Shown here: positions 43,802 to 52,863 of the stretch, one piece after another
Layout of the letters: each line of letters opens with the position of its first letter
How positions within the stretch are numbered: the first letter of the stretch is position 1
Source of the DNA: GCA-2731375 sp964590195
GTDB taxonomy: Bacteria; Pseudomonadota; Alphaproteobacteria; GCA-2731375
DNA length: 64,000 nucleotides
NCBI GenBank assembly: GCA_964590195.1
Contig: CAZPWJ010000017.1
Coordinates: 1 to 64,000, forward strand
Direction of reading: 5' to 3'
The notes under the pieces: generated by a model
Seen by the model: the letters and a program-made list of their open reading frames with translations, nothing else
Database searches by the model: none
Told to the model about the DNA's origin: nothing
Translations under genes and position numbers: made by a program

Positions 43802-44422
43802 TCAGCGATCGCCGAAATGGCGTTGCCAGATCGGGCCGACCACGGCGTGCGCCTTGATGCGGTCTTTCATGGCGGCCAGATGCGGCGCCTCGATCTCGCC
43901 ATGGTACCAGGTGAACAGCATGACGAAGTAGATATCGGCGAGGTTCATCTGCTCTCCCAATAGGAAAGGTCCCGGTGCGACAGCCGCGTCCAACACGGCC
44001 AGGCCGTCTTTCAAGCGAGCATTTGCCGCTTCGCCCAATGCCTCGTGACCGCCAGAGTCGGTGGTATAGCGGAACGGATATCCGCGGCGCAGGACGGCCT
44101 CGTACAGGTTGACGCTGGCGAACACCAGCCAACGCAGGAACCTCGCGTGCTCCGAGGTTCCGGGTGCCGGTCCAAGCCCTTTGTCGGGATGGGCGGCGGC
44201 CAGATGGATCAGGATCGCGGCCGCCTCGGTCATTGTGGTGCCATCGGGCAGGATCAGGGTCGGCACCTGGCCCCAGGGATTGGTGGCGCGAAAATCCTCG
44301 TGCAACGGTGTGCCCGGTTTGGATTCGAATTCCGTCAATTCGAAAGGTGCTCCAGCCAGGCTTAGTGCCGCCTCGACCACGAAGCCGCCCGATCCGGGCC
44401 GGTTAAACAGGCGATAGTTCAT
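43802..44422 (-). CDS. glutathione S-transferase-like protein
   Basis: A 206-residue GST-fold protein: a thioredoxin-like N-domain beginning YRLFNRPGSGGFVVEAAL with the typical cis-Pro stretch NPWGQVPTLILPDG and glutathione-binding TEAAAIL, then an all-helical C-domain with the conserved LLGEQMNLADIYF. The Ser in GSGG is the probable catalytic residue. It is divergent from the winged-helix regulator, which may control it. A GAGGG site precedes the ATG. Substrate unknown. Confidence 0.85.
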   Translation of the reverse strand: MNYRLFNRPGSGGFVVEAALSLAGAPFELTEFESKPGTPLHEDFRATNPWGQVPTLILPDGTTMTEAAAILIHLAAAHPDKGLGPAPGTSEHARFLRWLVFASVNLYEAVLRRGYPFRYTTDSGGHEALGEAANARLKDGLAVLDAAVAPGPFLLGEQMNLADIYFVMLFTWYHGEIEAPHLAAMKDRIKAHAVVGPIWQRHFGDR

Positions 44423-44493
44423 CTAACCCTCACATTGCCAAGGGATGGGTCAAGGGGCTGGTTTTGAGATCATATATCGAATACCATCGAACC

Positions 44494-45177
44494 ATGGCTG
44501 TAAACCAAAATCTGGCCGATACCGCCGCCCTGTTGGGTGAGGAGAGCCGCGCCTCCATGATAGCCGCGCTGATGGATGGCCGGGCCTTGACGGCGCGGGA
44601 ACTGGCCATTGGCGCGGGTATCACGCCGCAGACGGCCAGCTTTCACCTGGGCAAGCTATGCGCGGGCGGTCTGCTGACCATGCTGCGCCAGGGCCGGCAC
44701 AATTATTACCGTATCGCGGGAGAGGACATCGTTGCCGCGATCCAGGCCTTGCAGGTCATTGCGCCATCCGCAGTGGCCAAGCCCGCCAAGCTGGATGACG
44801 TGCGCCTGGCGCGGACCTGCTACAAGCATCTGGCCGGCCGTCTGGGTGTCGCCGTCGCGGAGGCACTGGAAGCGCGGGAACTGCTATGGCGCGATGGCGA
44901 TGACTTTGCACTGACAGAGGCTGGCGAAGATTTCTTCACCGATCTGGGCATCGCGCCTGATAATTTGCGCAGTGGCCGGCGGCAATTCGCGCGCCAGTGT
45001 CTGGACTGGAGCGAACGGCGCCCGCATCTGGGCGGCGCCCTGGGTGCGGCCCTGCTGGATCAGTTTCTGGCCCGCAAATGGCTGCAACCGGTGCCGGGCA
45101 GCCGCGCCGTCCGCCTGACAAAGGCGGGAGCGGCGGAGCTGCAAGGCCGGCTATCTATGACGGATTGGGATCGTTGA
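44494..45177 (+). CDS. ArsR-like winged-helix transcriptional regulator
   Basis: A 227-residue regulator with an ArsR-type DNA-binding domain at residues 1-95: LGEESRASMIAALMDGRALTARELA, GITPQTASFHLGKLCAGGLL (recognition helix) and RQGRHNYYRIAGE (wing). The C-terminal 130 residues, starting ARTCYKHLAGRLGVAVAEAL, belong to the longer ArsR subfamily with an added domain; the repeated pattern of Cys before the end (RQCLDWSERRPHLGG) may bind a ligand. A TTG ten codons earlier is an alternative start. It is divergent from the GST gene and its last bases overlap the convergent peptidase gene by 23 bp. Confidence 0.82.
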   Translation: MAVNQNLADTAALLGEESRASMIAALMDGRALTARELAIGAGITPQTASFHLGKLCAGGLLTMLRQGRHNYYRIAGEDIVAAIQALQVIAPSAVAKPAKLDDVRLARTCYKHLAGRLGVAVAEALEARELLWRDGDDFALTEAGEDFFTDLGIAPDNLRSGRRQFARQCLDWSERRPHLGGALGAALLDQFLARKWLQPVPGSRAVRLTKAGAAELQGRLSMTDWDR

Positions 45178-46645
45178 TCTTGTCCAAGGGATAGATTGGC
45201 CGGCGAACATTCTTAAAGTCCAGCATGTCGTAGTCCGAGGTGCAAACGCCGACGCCGGCGCATTCGATGACTTCCTTGGCGACCTTGCCATAGCCTGCCC
45301 GGTAGTGAATGCGGCTTTTCAACAGCAGGTAGCGTTTCTCCGTCGGTTCGATGCCGAGGCTGCGGAAGCAGTTCAGATCATTGGGTTCCTGATGCCGGCT
45401 GATCACCACGATCTCCACCTTGCCGGTATCCAGTACCACGGTCGGGCCCATATCCTGCAGGATGCCCGTTTGTGCTGGTCCTAGGTTGCGGAATTGGCCG
45501 TTGGAGATCAGCTTCACAGTGCCGGTGACCAGGCGCGGTTCGCCCTTGCGGTCGATAGACGGCATATCGATCTTGCCGCCCAGATTGATGCTGACCTGGT
45601 TGCCGACGCCCGCCGCGATCATTTCCTGCACCGCGCCGGGGTCATGGATGGCGAATGCGGCCACATCCTCCAGGCCGGCATCCAGTACGCCGCCCAGAAC
45701 GGTCATGGTGTCCATGGTGCCACCCGATGCCGCGTTGTCGTAATGATCCAGCACCACCACTGGAAACTCGGTGGCGGCTTTGGCGCGGGCCAGGGAGTCT
45801 TCCAATGGTTCGATCTGATAGACGAAGGCTTCTCGTTGATCCCAAGCGAAATCCAGCAGCTCGTCGCGATACTTTTCCGCCAGTGCCATATCGTTGTCTG
45901 TAACCACCACGGCGGACAAACCGGCGTTGTGGATATCGGCATGGGGGAAGCCTACGAACAGCGTGGCGATCAGGGCGCCCTCGGCCTCCATGCGCTTGGT
46001 CATATCCTGCAGGTCCTTGTTGGGGAAATTATCCGTACCCTGTCGCATGACATGGGGCAGCATGGGCCGATTGCCCCAGGCCATGGTGGGGCTTCCCTGG
46101 CCCTTGATCATGTCAAACAGGGGCCGCCCGGTACGGGCCGCCGTTTCGTAGTTGTCAATATGGGGGTAGGTCTGAAAGCCGCCGATCACGGTGGCGTTGT
46201 CGGCAATGGCATCGTACATGTTTGTATGCATATCAAGCGAGACCGCCATGGGTGTATCCGGCGCGATTTCGCGAATTTTGGCCAGCAAAGTGCCCTCGCC
46301 ATCATCATTGCTTTCAGTCACCATGGCGCCGTGCAGATCCAGCATAATGGCATCGCAGCCGTCCTTGACGGCCGCGAGTATGCGCGAGGTGATGTATTCA
46401 TAGGCATCGTCCTGCACGGGCCCCGATGGCGGCGCATTGGCGGCGATGGGAAAGACCATCTCGGCGCCGGCTTCCTCGGCCAGATCAATAAAGGCGCCGA
46501 CACCGCTGTTGGTGCCCTTGAAGGCGTCGTAGACTTCCTGTCCCTCGTAGGGCAGGGGCTGGGCCTTGGCAAAGCGCGCGATCGGCGTCGGTACCGGTGA
46601 AAAAGTGTTGGTTTCGTGCTTCATCATCGCGATCACGACGCGCAT
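45155..46645 (-). CDS. M81-family metallopeptidase (MlrC-like)
   Basis: A 496-residue protein of the M81/DUF1485 family, related to MlrC, which degrades linear microcystin fragments. It starts MRVVIAMMKHETNTFSPVPT, where His-Glu of HETNTF are presumed metal ligands, followed by IMLDLHGAMVTES and SLDMHTNMYDAI in the order seen in the family; the C-terminal DUF1485_C part has IRPLD-like endings (RRPIYPLDK). I use the ATG at 46645, after GAGGAG, and not the longer frame. Members outside cyanotoxin degraders are common and their peptide or amide substrates are unknown. Confidence 0.83.
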   Translation of the reverse strand: MRVVIAMMKHETNTFSPVPTPIARFAKAQPLPYEGQEVYDAFKGTNSGVGAFIDLAEEAGAEMVFPIAANAPPSGPVQDDAYEYITSRILAAVKDGCDAIMLDLHGAMVTESNDDGEGTLLAKIREIAPDTPMAVSLDMHTNMYDAIADNATVIGGFQTYPHIDNYETAARTGRPLFDMIKGQGSPTMAWGNRPMLPHVMRQGTDNFPNKDLQDMTKRMEAEGALIATLFVGFPHADIHNAGLSAVVVTDNDMALAEKYRDELLDFAWDQREAFVYQIEPLEDSLARAKAATEFPVVVLDHYDNAASGGTMDTMTVLGGVLDAGLEDVAAFAIHDPGAVQEMIAAGVGNQVSINLGGKIDMPSIDRKGEPRLVTGTVKLISNGQFRNLGPAQTGILQDMGPTVVLDTGKVEIVVISRHQEPNDLNCFRSLGIEPTEKRYLLLKSRIHYRAGYGKVAKEVIECAGVGVCTSDYDMLDFKNVRRPIYPLDKINDPNPS

Positions 46646-46770
46646 GGCTGTCTCCTCGAACATGTTGCTTTCGCCGTAGGCTGGCAGACTGCCCCGCCAG
46701 AGGCAAGGGCCATGTCGACACCTCACCTCGATGGCTTGTCGTGATGCAACAGGCAACGTACAGTGTCGCA

Positions 46771-47700
46771 ATGAGGTTACAAAACACATTTCGTCGCTTT
46801 TGCGCGCTGTTGTCTGTTTGCCTTATCCTGCTGTTGTCCGCGCCAGTATCCGCGCAGTCGGATGATTTGGTGGATGCCCATCGCGCGTACAAAGGTGGCA
46901 ACTATCGGATTGCGTTGCAGCTATTTAGCAAGGCCGCCGATGAGGGTTCGGTCGAAGCAGCGCATTGGCTGGGCCTGTTATATGACAGGGGCCATGGCGT
47001 GGACCGTGATCCCCGCGCAGCCTATCTGTGGTTTTCCAAGGCAGCGGAGCAAGGCCATGACGAGGCCCAGCGGGTGATCGGGGTATATCTTGAACTGGGC
47101 AAGGTGGTGGAACAGGATTTGGCGCAGGCCGCTGTCTGGTATGGCCATGCGGTACGGCAAAACAATGCCAAGGCAATGCGAAATCTGGCTCAGCTTTATG
47201 CCCAGGGACGGGGAGTGCGGCAGGATTTGGCCCAGGCCGCGCGTCTATTGCGGCGGTCCGCTGATCTGGGCAATGCCAAGGCCATGCGCAATCTAGGTTA
47301 TATGTATTATTTTGGCAGAGGCGTTGTCCGCGACCGAGTCAAGGCGGCATCGTTGTTCCAGTCGGCGGCGGCGGCGGGCCTGGACAAGGCGAAATACAAT
47401 CTGGGCTTCGTTCACTTCCATGGTGATGGCGTGCCCCGGGATCTGGCCCATGCGGCCTATTACTTCGGCCAGGCGGCGGACGGCGGCAATAGTGATGCCC
47501 AGTTGATGTTGTCGCGCATGTATCTGTTGGGCGAGGGCGTGGATATTGATTTTGCCAAGGCGTACTACTGGGCATTGTTGGGCGCGGCGCAAAAGCCAGC
47601 CTTGGCCGAATGGCACTTCGATAAGCTGCGCGGAAAACTACCCGTGTCCCGGATGGACAGCATCCGGGTGCAAAGCAGGGCATGGCAGCCAAAGGGCTAG
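46771..47700 (+). CDS. Sel1-repeat (TPR-like) exported protein
   Basis: A 309-residue secreted protein of Sel1-like repeats. Residues 1-29 form a signal peptide (FCALLSVCLILLLSAPVSAQS). From about residue 50 there are six to seven 36-residue repeats of the form A-x-W-x-L-G-x-x-Y-x-x-G-x-G-V-x-x-D, for example AHWLGLLYDRGHGVDRD and AMRNLAQLYAQGRGVRQD. Such solenoids act as protein-binding scaffolds. It is divergent from the M81 gene with start codons about 125 bp apart. The start at 46771 gives the signal peptide at the very N-terminus; ribosome site weak. Confidence 0.85.
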   Translation: MRLQNTFRRFCALLSVCLILLLSAPVSAQSDDLVDAHRAYKGGNYRIALQLFSKAADEGSVEAAHWLGLLYDRGHGVDRDPRAAYLWFSKAAEQGHDEAQRVIGVYLELGKVVEQDLAQAAVWYGHAVRQNNAKAMRNLAQLYAQGRGVRQDLAQAARLLRRSADLGNAKAMRNLGYMYYFGRGVVRDRVKAASLFQSAAAAGLDKAKYNLGFVHFHGDGVPRDLAHAAYYFGQAADGGNSDAQLMLSRMYLLGEGVDIDFAKAYYWALLGAAQKPALAEWHFDKLRGKLPVSRMDSIRVQSRAWQPKG

Positions 47701-47737
47701 GGCACAATTACGCCAATGCATATTGTGAGGAAACGTT

Positions 47738-49141
47738 ATGAGTGATGACTTGATCCGGATGAATGCCGTTGATTTGATTGAGGGTTATCGTCAGGGCAGT
47801 TTTTCGCCGGTCGACGCGACGGCGGCCGTGCTGGAGCGCATCCACGCGGTCAACGACAAGATCAACGCCTTCATGGTGATTGACGATGAGGGGGCCATGG
47901 CGTCGGCCAAGGCCTCGGAAGCGCGGTGGGCCAAGGGCGCTCCGAAAGGGCTTGTCGATGGCGTGCCAACCACCATCAAGGATCTGATGCTGACCAAGGG
48001 CTGGCCGACCCTGAAAGGTTCCTTGACTGTCGATCCCGCCGGTCCCTGGGATGAGGATGCGCCCTGCGTGGCGCGTCTGCGTGAACATGGCGCCGTTCTT
48101 TTGGGCAAGACCACGACACCCGAGGTCGGCTGGAAAGGTATCACTGACAGTGCCTTGAGCGGCATTACCCGCAATCCCTGGAACCTGGCGAAGACCCCCG
48201 GCGGCTCTTCGGGCGGCGCCTCCGCCGCCCTGGCGGCCAATATGGGCCCCTTGGCGGTCGGCTCGGACGGCGGCGGCTCGATCCGTATACCATCGGGTTT
48301 TACCGGCGTCTTCGGACTGAAGCCCAACTATGGCCGGGTGCCCGTCTATCCCGAGAGCGCCATGCGCAACCTCTCGCACATAGGTCCGATGACCCGCTCC
48401 GTGGCCGATGCCGCCCTGATGTTGAATGTCCTGGCGGAACCTGATTACCGCGACCCGACCGCGTTGCCTTATCAGGGCATCGATTTCACCAAAGGCCTGG
48501 ACGACGGTATCGCCGGTCTGAAAGTCGCGTTTAGCCCGGATCTGGGCTATGCCAGCGTCGACGGGGAGGTCGCCGCCATCATTGCCGAGGCGGTCACCGC
48601 CTTCACTGAACTGGGCGCCACGGTGGAACGCCGCGATCCAGGCTTTGACAATCCCAAGGCGGCCTTCAGAACTCTATGGTGGGCCGGTGCCGCGGGCGCC
48701 TTCGCCCATATGCCGGATGAACAAAAGGCCAAGCTGGAACCGGAACTGGCCCAGATCGTCGCCGAAGGCCAGGAACTGTCGGCGCTGGACTATATGCACG
48801 CCTTGGAAGGCCGGACCGCCCTGTGCATGCGGATGCGCGAGTTTTTCCAGGACGTGGATCTATTGCTGACGCCAGCCTTGGCCGTGCCGGCCTTTGATGT
48901 GGAGTTGCTGCAACCTCCCGGCAGCCCGGCCGACAATACCTATTGGACCGATTGGACGCCGTTCACCATTCCCTTCAATCTGGGCCAGCAGCCGGCTTGC
49001 TCCATTCCCTGCGGCTTTACATCCGAAGGTTTGCCCGTGGGCCTGCAGATCGTGGCCAACAATTTCCGCGAAGATCTGGTTCTGCGCGCCGCCAAGGCCT
49101 TCGAAGGCGCCCGCCCCATGGACCGGCAGCCGGATCTGTAG
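47738..49141 (+). CDS. amidase (amidase signature family)
   Basis: A 467-residue amidase-signature enzyme. The Ser-cisSer-Lys triad is visible as K81 (TTIKDLM), S157 (GGSSGGASAALAA) and S181 (GGGSIRIPS), with the spacing found in GatA. GatA-like substrates need GatB, absent here, so this is more likely a general amidase acting on small amides. GAGGAAACG precedes the ATG; the next gene begins seven bases after its stop. Convergent or coupled regulation is not evident. Confidence 0.88.
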   Translation: MSDDLIRMNAVDLIEGYRQGSFSPVDATAAVLERIHAVNDKINAFMVIDDEGAMASAKASEARWAKGAPKGLVDGVPTTIKDLMLTKGWPTLKGSLTVDPAGPWDEDAPCVARLREHGAVLLGKTTTPEVGWKGITDSALSGITRNPWNLAKTPGGSSGGASAALAANMGPLAVGSDGGGSIRIPSGFTGVFGLKPNYGRVPVYPESAMRNLSHIGPMTRSVADAALMLNVLAEPDYRDPTALPYQGIDFTKGLDDGIAGLKVAFSPDLGYASVDGEVAAIIAEAVTAFTELGATVERRDPGFDNPKAAFRTLWWAGAAGAFAHMPDEQKAKLEPELAQIVAEGQELSALDYMHALEGRTALCMRMREFFQDVDLLLTPALAVPAFDVELLQPPGSPADNTYWTDWTPFTIPFNLGQQPACSIPCGFTSEGLPVGLQIVANNFREDLVLRAAKAFEGARPMDRQPDL

Positions 49142-49148
49142 CCACGCG

Positions 49149-50612
49149 ATGACGGAAGTCCTTTCGGTCCCGCAAATGTACGCCGCAGACCGTGCGGCCA
49201 TGGCGGCTGGGATCAGCGGTGAAGTCCTGATGGAGGCCGCCGGGCGGGAGGTGGCCGCGGCTATCCTGAAAAAATTCGGTGCTCAAACCACGGCTATTCT
49301 ATGTGGGCCGGGGAATAATGGCGGTGATGGTTTTGTTATCGCCCGGCACCTGAAAAAGGCCGGTGCCAAGGTGCGGCTGGCGTTGCTTGGCGAGAGGGCC
49401 AAATTAAAGGGCGACGCGGCGGTCATGGCTAGGCGTTGGCGGGGCAAGGTTGCGCCGCTTGATGTCGATATCCTGGAAGGCGCGGCGCTGGTGGTCGATG
49501 GTTTATTCGGCGCCGGCCTGGCCCGTGCCGTCACGGGCCCCGCGCGGGCCGTCCTGGTGGCGGCGGCGGACCGGGGGCTGCCGATTATTGCCGTCGATAC
49601 GCCATCGGGTGTGCATGGGGACAGCGGTGAGGTTTTGGGCCATGCCCCGCAGGCGGCCATGACCGTAACCTTTTTTCGGCCAAAAGCCGGACACCTGCTG
49701 TATCCGGGCCGGGGCCTGTGTGGTGAATTGCGGGTGGTGGATATTGGCATTCCGACCTCTGTTTTATCCAAAATTCAGCCGAAAACATGGCTCAATCAAC
49801 CGGATATCTGGCTGCCGTCCTGGCCGCCGTTGCTGGCCGAGGGGCATAAATACAGCCGCGGCCATGCGGTGGTCTTGAGCGGCGGTGCGGGCAAGACAGG
49901 CGCGGCGCGTCTCGCCGCCGGGGCCGCATTGCGGGTGGGCGCGGGACTGGTAACCGTGGCCTCGCCCAAGGGGGCGGTGGCGGAGAATGCGGCTCATCTG
50001 ACCGCTGTGATGATTGATCAATGGCGGAACAGTGCGGAATTTCGCCGGCTGTTATCCGACCCACGGCGCAATGCGGTTTGTTTGGGGCCGGGTGCCGGCG
50101 TTGGTAAAACGTTGCGGGACAATGTGCTCGCGGCACTAAGTTTAAAAAAGGCCGTTGTCCTGGACGCAGATGCCATCACCGCCTTCGCCAGGGCCCGCAA
50201 GGGACTGTTTGGCAAGCTTCACGGCAATTGCATCCTGACGCCCCATCAGGGCGAATTCGGCCGCTTATTTGGCGGGGATGGCGACAAACTGCAGCGCACC
50301 CGCCGGGCCGCGGCCGACTGCGGTGCAGTGGTTCTGTTGAAAGGCCCGGACACGGTTATTGCCGCGCCCGATGGCCGGGCCGTGATCAATACCAACGCGC
50401 CGCCTGAGCTGGCGACAGCGGGCTCGGGCGATGTTCTGGCCGGTTTCTGCACCGGCTTGTTGGCGCAAGGTGTACCGGCGTTCGAGGCGGCGGCGGCGGC
50501 CTGTTGGCTGCATGGCGCGGCGGCGCAACGGTTCGGGCCGGGCCTGATCGCGGAAGATCTGGCGCCGGCGTTGCCGGCTGTACTGGCGGAATTGCGGCTT
50601 GGCGCAGAATAA
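49149..50612 (+). CDS. nnr: bifunctional NAD(P)HX epimerase/dehydratase
   Basis: A 487-residue fusion that repairs hydrated NAD(P)H. The N-terminal YjeF_N part (about 1-210) epimerises NAD(P)HX and carries GPGNNGGDGFVIARHL; the C-terminal ribokinase-like part (about 220-485) dehydrates it with ADP or ATP and has GHAVVLSGGAGKTGAARLA, a later LTPHQGEFGRL and the nucleotide motif TAGSGDVLAGF. The ATG at 49149 begins MTEVLSVPQMYAADRAAM, the standard N-terminus. It is tightly linked to the amidase gene. A housekeeping enzyme with high confidence. Confidence 0.92.
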   Translation: MTEVLSVPQMYAADRAAMAAGISGEVLMEAAGREVAAAILKKFGAQTTAILCGPGNNGGDGFVIARHLKKAGAKVRLALLGERAKLKGDAAVMARRWRGKVAPLDVDILEGAALVVDGLFGAGLARAVTGPARAVLVAAADRGLPIIAVDTPSGVHGDSGEVLGHAPQAAMTVTFFRPKAGHLLYPGRGLCGELRVVDIGIPTSVLSKIQPKTWLNQPDIWLPSWPPLLAEGHKYSRGHAVVLSGGAGKTGAARLAAGAALRVGAGLVTVASPKGAVAENAAHLTAVMIDQWRNSAEFRRLLSDPRRNAVCLGPGAGVGKTLRDNVLAALSLKKAVVLDADAITAFARARKGLFGKLHGNCILTPHQGEFGRLFGGDGDKLQRTRRAAADCGAVVLLKGPDTVIAAPDGRAVINTNAPPELATAGSGDVLAGFCTGLLAQGVPAFEAAAAACWLHGAAAQRFGPGLIAEDLAPALPAVLAELRLGAE

Positions 50613-50697
50613 CCTAGGTTTCGGCCGCCAAACCAGTTGAACAAAATTGTAACCTCTCTTATGTCACTGTTTACTCCTGAAATTTTGAGATTTTGTG

Positions 50698-52092
50698 ATG
50701 TTGCATAGAGACAGCCTTTTCGACCGTACGTTCGCGCCCTTGCGGCGCGCATTGTTCGGCGCCTCCGATGGGGAGGAGCCAGGCGCGGCCCTGAGCGAGT
50801 CCGGCGTCGAGAAGCTGAAACAACGGATCGAGGATTGTCTCGACCGGCGCGGCGGCGAGGTCTCGGCGCGGGCCAAGGCAGCCGATCTGGGGCATTTCTA
50901 TCTGGAACTTGGTTCCGAAGGCCGGCGCCGCTTCTTACTGTTGCTGGCGACGGATTACGGCGTTGACCGTGATCGTGTGGACGCCGCCATCGCGGCATTA
51001 CAGGTCATCGAGGCGGGCGCCGACACAGGCCGGGCAGAGCGGGATTTGCGTGCTGCTTTGGTCCATAGGCGCGTTGATTTACTTACTCAATTCAATGTGT
51101 TACCTCAAGGTGTTAAGTTTTTGGTTGATATGCGGGCGGAGATTATTTCCCTGCTGCCGGAGATGCCGGAACTACGCCCCCTGAACGATGACCTGCGTGA
51201 ATTGCTGACGTCGTGGTTTGATATCGGCTTTTTGGATCTGCGGCGGATCACCTGGGATGCGCCGGCGCTGCTGTTGGAAAAACTCATGGCCTATGAAGCG
51301 GTGCACGAAATCCGCTCGTGGGATGATCTGAAGAACCGGCTGGATTCCGACCGCCGGTGCTTTGCCTTTTTCCATCCCCGCATGCCGGATGAGCCCTTGA
51401 TCTTTGTCGAGGTCGCCCTGGTCAGCGGCATGGCCGATAACGTCCAGGAGCTGTTGGATCTACATGCCCCCGAGGGTGATCCAGGCAAGGCGGATACGGC
51501 GATATTCTATTCCATTTCCAATGCCCAGGCCGGTTTGGCCCAGGTTAGTTTCGGTGATTTTCTGATCAAGCGCGTGGTCGATGAATTGCGCCGGGAGTTA
51601 CCGAACCTGAAAACCTTCGCCACGCTTTCCCCGGTCCCGGGTTTCCGCAATTGGTTGGCCGCGCAGCTATCGGAGACGGGAACAGAACTGTGGCCGCAGA
51701 GCATGGATGCCGCCTTGATCGAGGCCGCCGGCATAGATAACGGCCCGGAGGCCCTGCGCACCTTGCTGGCCCGGAGCGATTGGAGCCGGGACGAGGCGGC
51801 GATCGCCGCCCTGCGTCCGGTGCTGGAGCCATTGGCGGCGCGTTACCTGCTGGTTGAAAAGCGCGGCAAGCGGGCCCTGGATCCGGTGCAGAATTTTCAT
51901 CTATCGAATGGTGCGCGGTTGGAACGGATTAATTGGCTGGGCGATACCTCGCGCAACGGCCTCGACGGCGCCGCCGGCTTCATGGTCAATTATCTCTACA
52001 AGCTAGCGGATATAGAACAGAACCACGAGGCCTACCGGGGCCGTGGCAAGGTCACCGCCGCCGCGCAGGTCCGGCGTTTATTGAAAAAATAG
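50698..52092 (+). CDS. malonyl-CoA decarboxylase
   Basis: A 464-residue malonyl-CoA decarboxylase (MCD family): an N-terminal helical domain of about 170 residues followed by a GNAT-like catalytic domain. Catalytic-domain landmarks are CFAFFHPRMPDEPLIFVEVAL, ISNAQAGLAQVSFGDFLIKRV, FATLSPVPGFRNWL and FHLSNGARLERINWLGD, the last with the conserved His-x-Ser. It makes acetyl-CoA and CO2 from malonyl-CoA, for malonate use or control of malonyl-CoA level. No malonyl-CoA ligase or malonate transporter is adjacent. A GTG one codon earlier is an alternative start. Confidence 0.88.
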   Translation: MLHRDSLFDRTFAPLRRALFGASDGEEPGAALSESGVEKLKQRIEDCLDRRGGEVSARAKAADLGHFYLELGSEGRRRFLLLLATDYGVDRDRVDAAIAALQVIEAGADTGRAERDLRAALVHRRVDLLTQFNVLPQGVKFLVDMRAEIISLLPEMPELRPLNDDLRELLTSWFDIGFLDLRRITWDAPALLLEKLMAYEAVHEIRSWDDLKNRLDSDRRCFAFFHPRMPDEPLIFVEVALVSGMADNVQELLDLHAPEGDPGKADTAIFYSISNAQAGLAQVSFGDFLIKRVVDELRRELPNLKTFATLSPVPGFRNWLAAQLSETGTELWPQSMDAALIEAAGIDNGPEALRTLLARSDWSRDEAAIAALRPVLEPLAARYLLVEKRGKRALDPVQNFHLSNGARLERINWLGDTSRNGLDGAAGFMVNYLYKLADIEQNHEAYRGRGKVTAAAQVRRLLKK

Positions 52093-52173
52093 CTAGCCAA
52101 CGCTGAATTCTGGACAAGCTCGCGCATGCCCCCATATCAAATTGCAAGACGGCAATTTGGATGGGAGGGGGCA

Positions 52174-52851
52174 ATGGCGGCATTTCACGAGAAACGGTTT
52201 CCGGGCGAAAGCGACGCTTACCGGCAGGCGCGAAATAATCTGCTAGCGGCCGAGTTGGAATTGAAGCGCCAGGTCGAGGATGTGGCCGTGATGCGCCGCA
52301 AGCTGCCCCTGGGCGGTGAAATTCCCGAGGACTATGTCTTTTCCGACGGTACGGGCGGCGAAACCCGGCTTTCCGGCTTATTCTCCAGGGGCAAGGACAG
52401 CCTGGTTGTCTATAATTTCATGTATGCGCCGGGGGATGACGCGCCGTGCCCCATGTGTACCGCCATGCTGGATAGTTTGAATGCCTCCGCCCCCCACATA
52501 GAACAGCGCGTCAATCTTGCCGTGGTGGCCAAGGCCCCGATTGAGGTGCTGAATGCCTGGAAGGCGGAACGGGGCTGGAACCGACTGGTGCTGTTATCGT
52601 CAGGCCAAAACAGCTTTAACAGGGATTATTTCGGCGAGGGGGAGGGGGGCAATCAGCTTCCCATGCTGAACGTATTCCAGCGTCTGGGCGAGGCCATTTA
52701 TCACTGCTATGGCACCGAGGCTCTGTATGCTCCCGCCGAGCCCGGTCAGCATAACCGCCACGTCGATATGATTTGGCCACTCTGGAATGTCTTCGATCTG
52801 ACCAAGGCCGGACGCGGTGAAGATTGGTTCCCGGCATTGTCATATGGGTGA
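52174..52851 (+). CDS. DUF899-family thioredoxin-like protein
   Basis: A 225-residue protein of the DUF899 thioredoxin-like family. It contains LFSRGKDSLVVYNFMYAP followed by DDAPCPMCTAMLD, where C-P-M-C stands at the redox position, and ends with VDMIWPLWNVFDLT, usual in the family. Both active-site residues are Cys, so it is not the selenoprotein implied by tRNA-Sec. I chose the ATG at 52174, after GGAGGGGG; a longer frame begins at 52126. Function probably redox; substrate unknown. Confidence 0.8.
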   Translation: MAAFHEKRFPGESDAYRQARNNLLAAELELKRQVEDVAVMRRKLPLGGEIPEDYVFSDGTGGETRLSGLFSRGKDSLVVYNFMYAPGDDAPCPMCTAMLDSLNASAPHIEQRVNLAVVAKAPIEVLNAWKAERGWNRLVLLSSGQNSFNRDYFGEGEGGNQLPMLNVFQRLGEAIYHCYGTEALYAPAEPGQHNRHVDMIWPLWNVFDLTKAGRGEDWFPALSYG

Positions 52852-52863
52852 TCGCAATATGCT

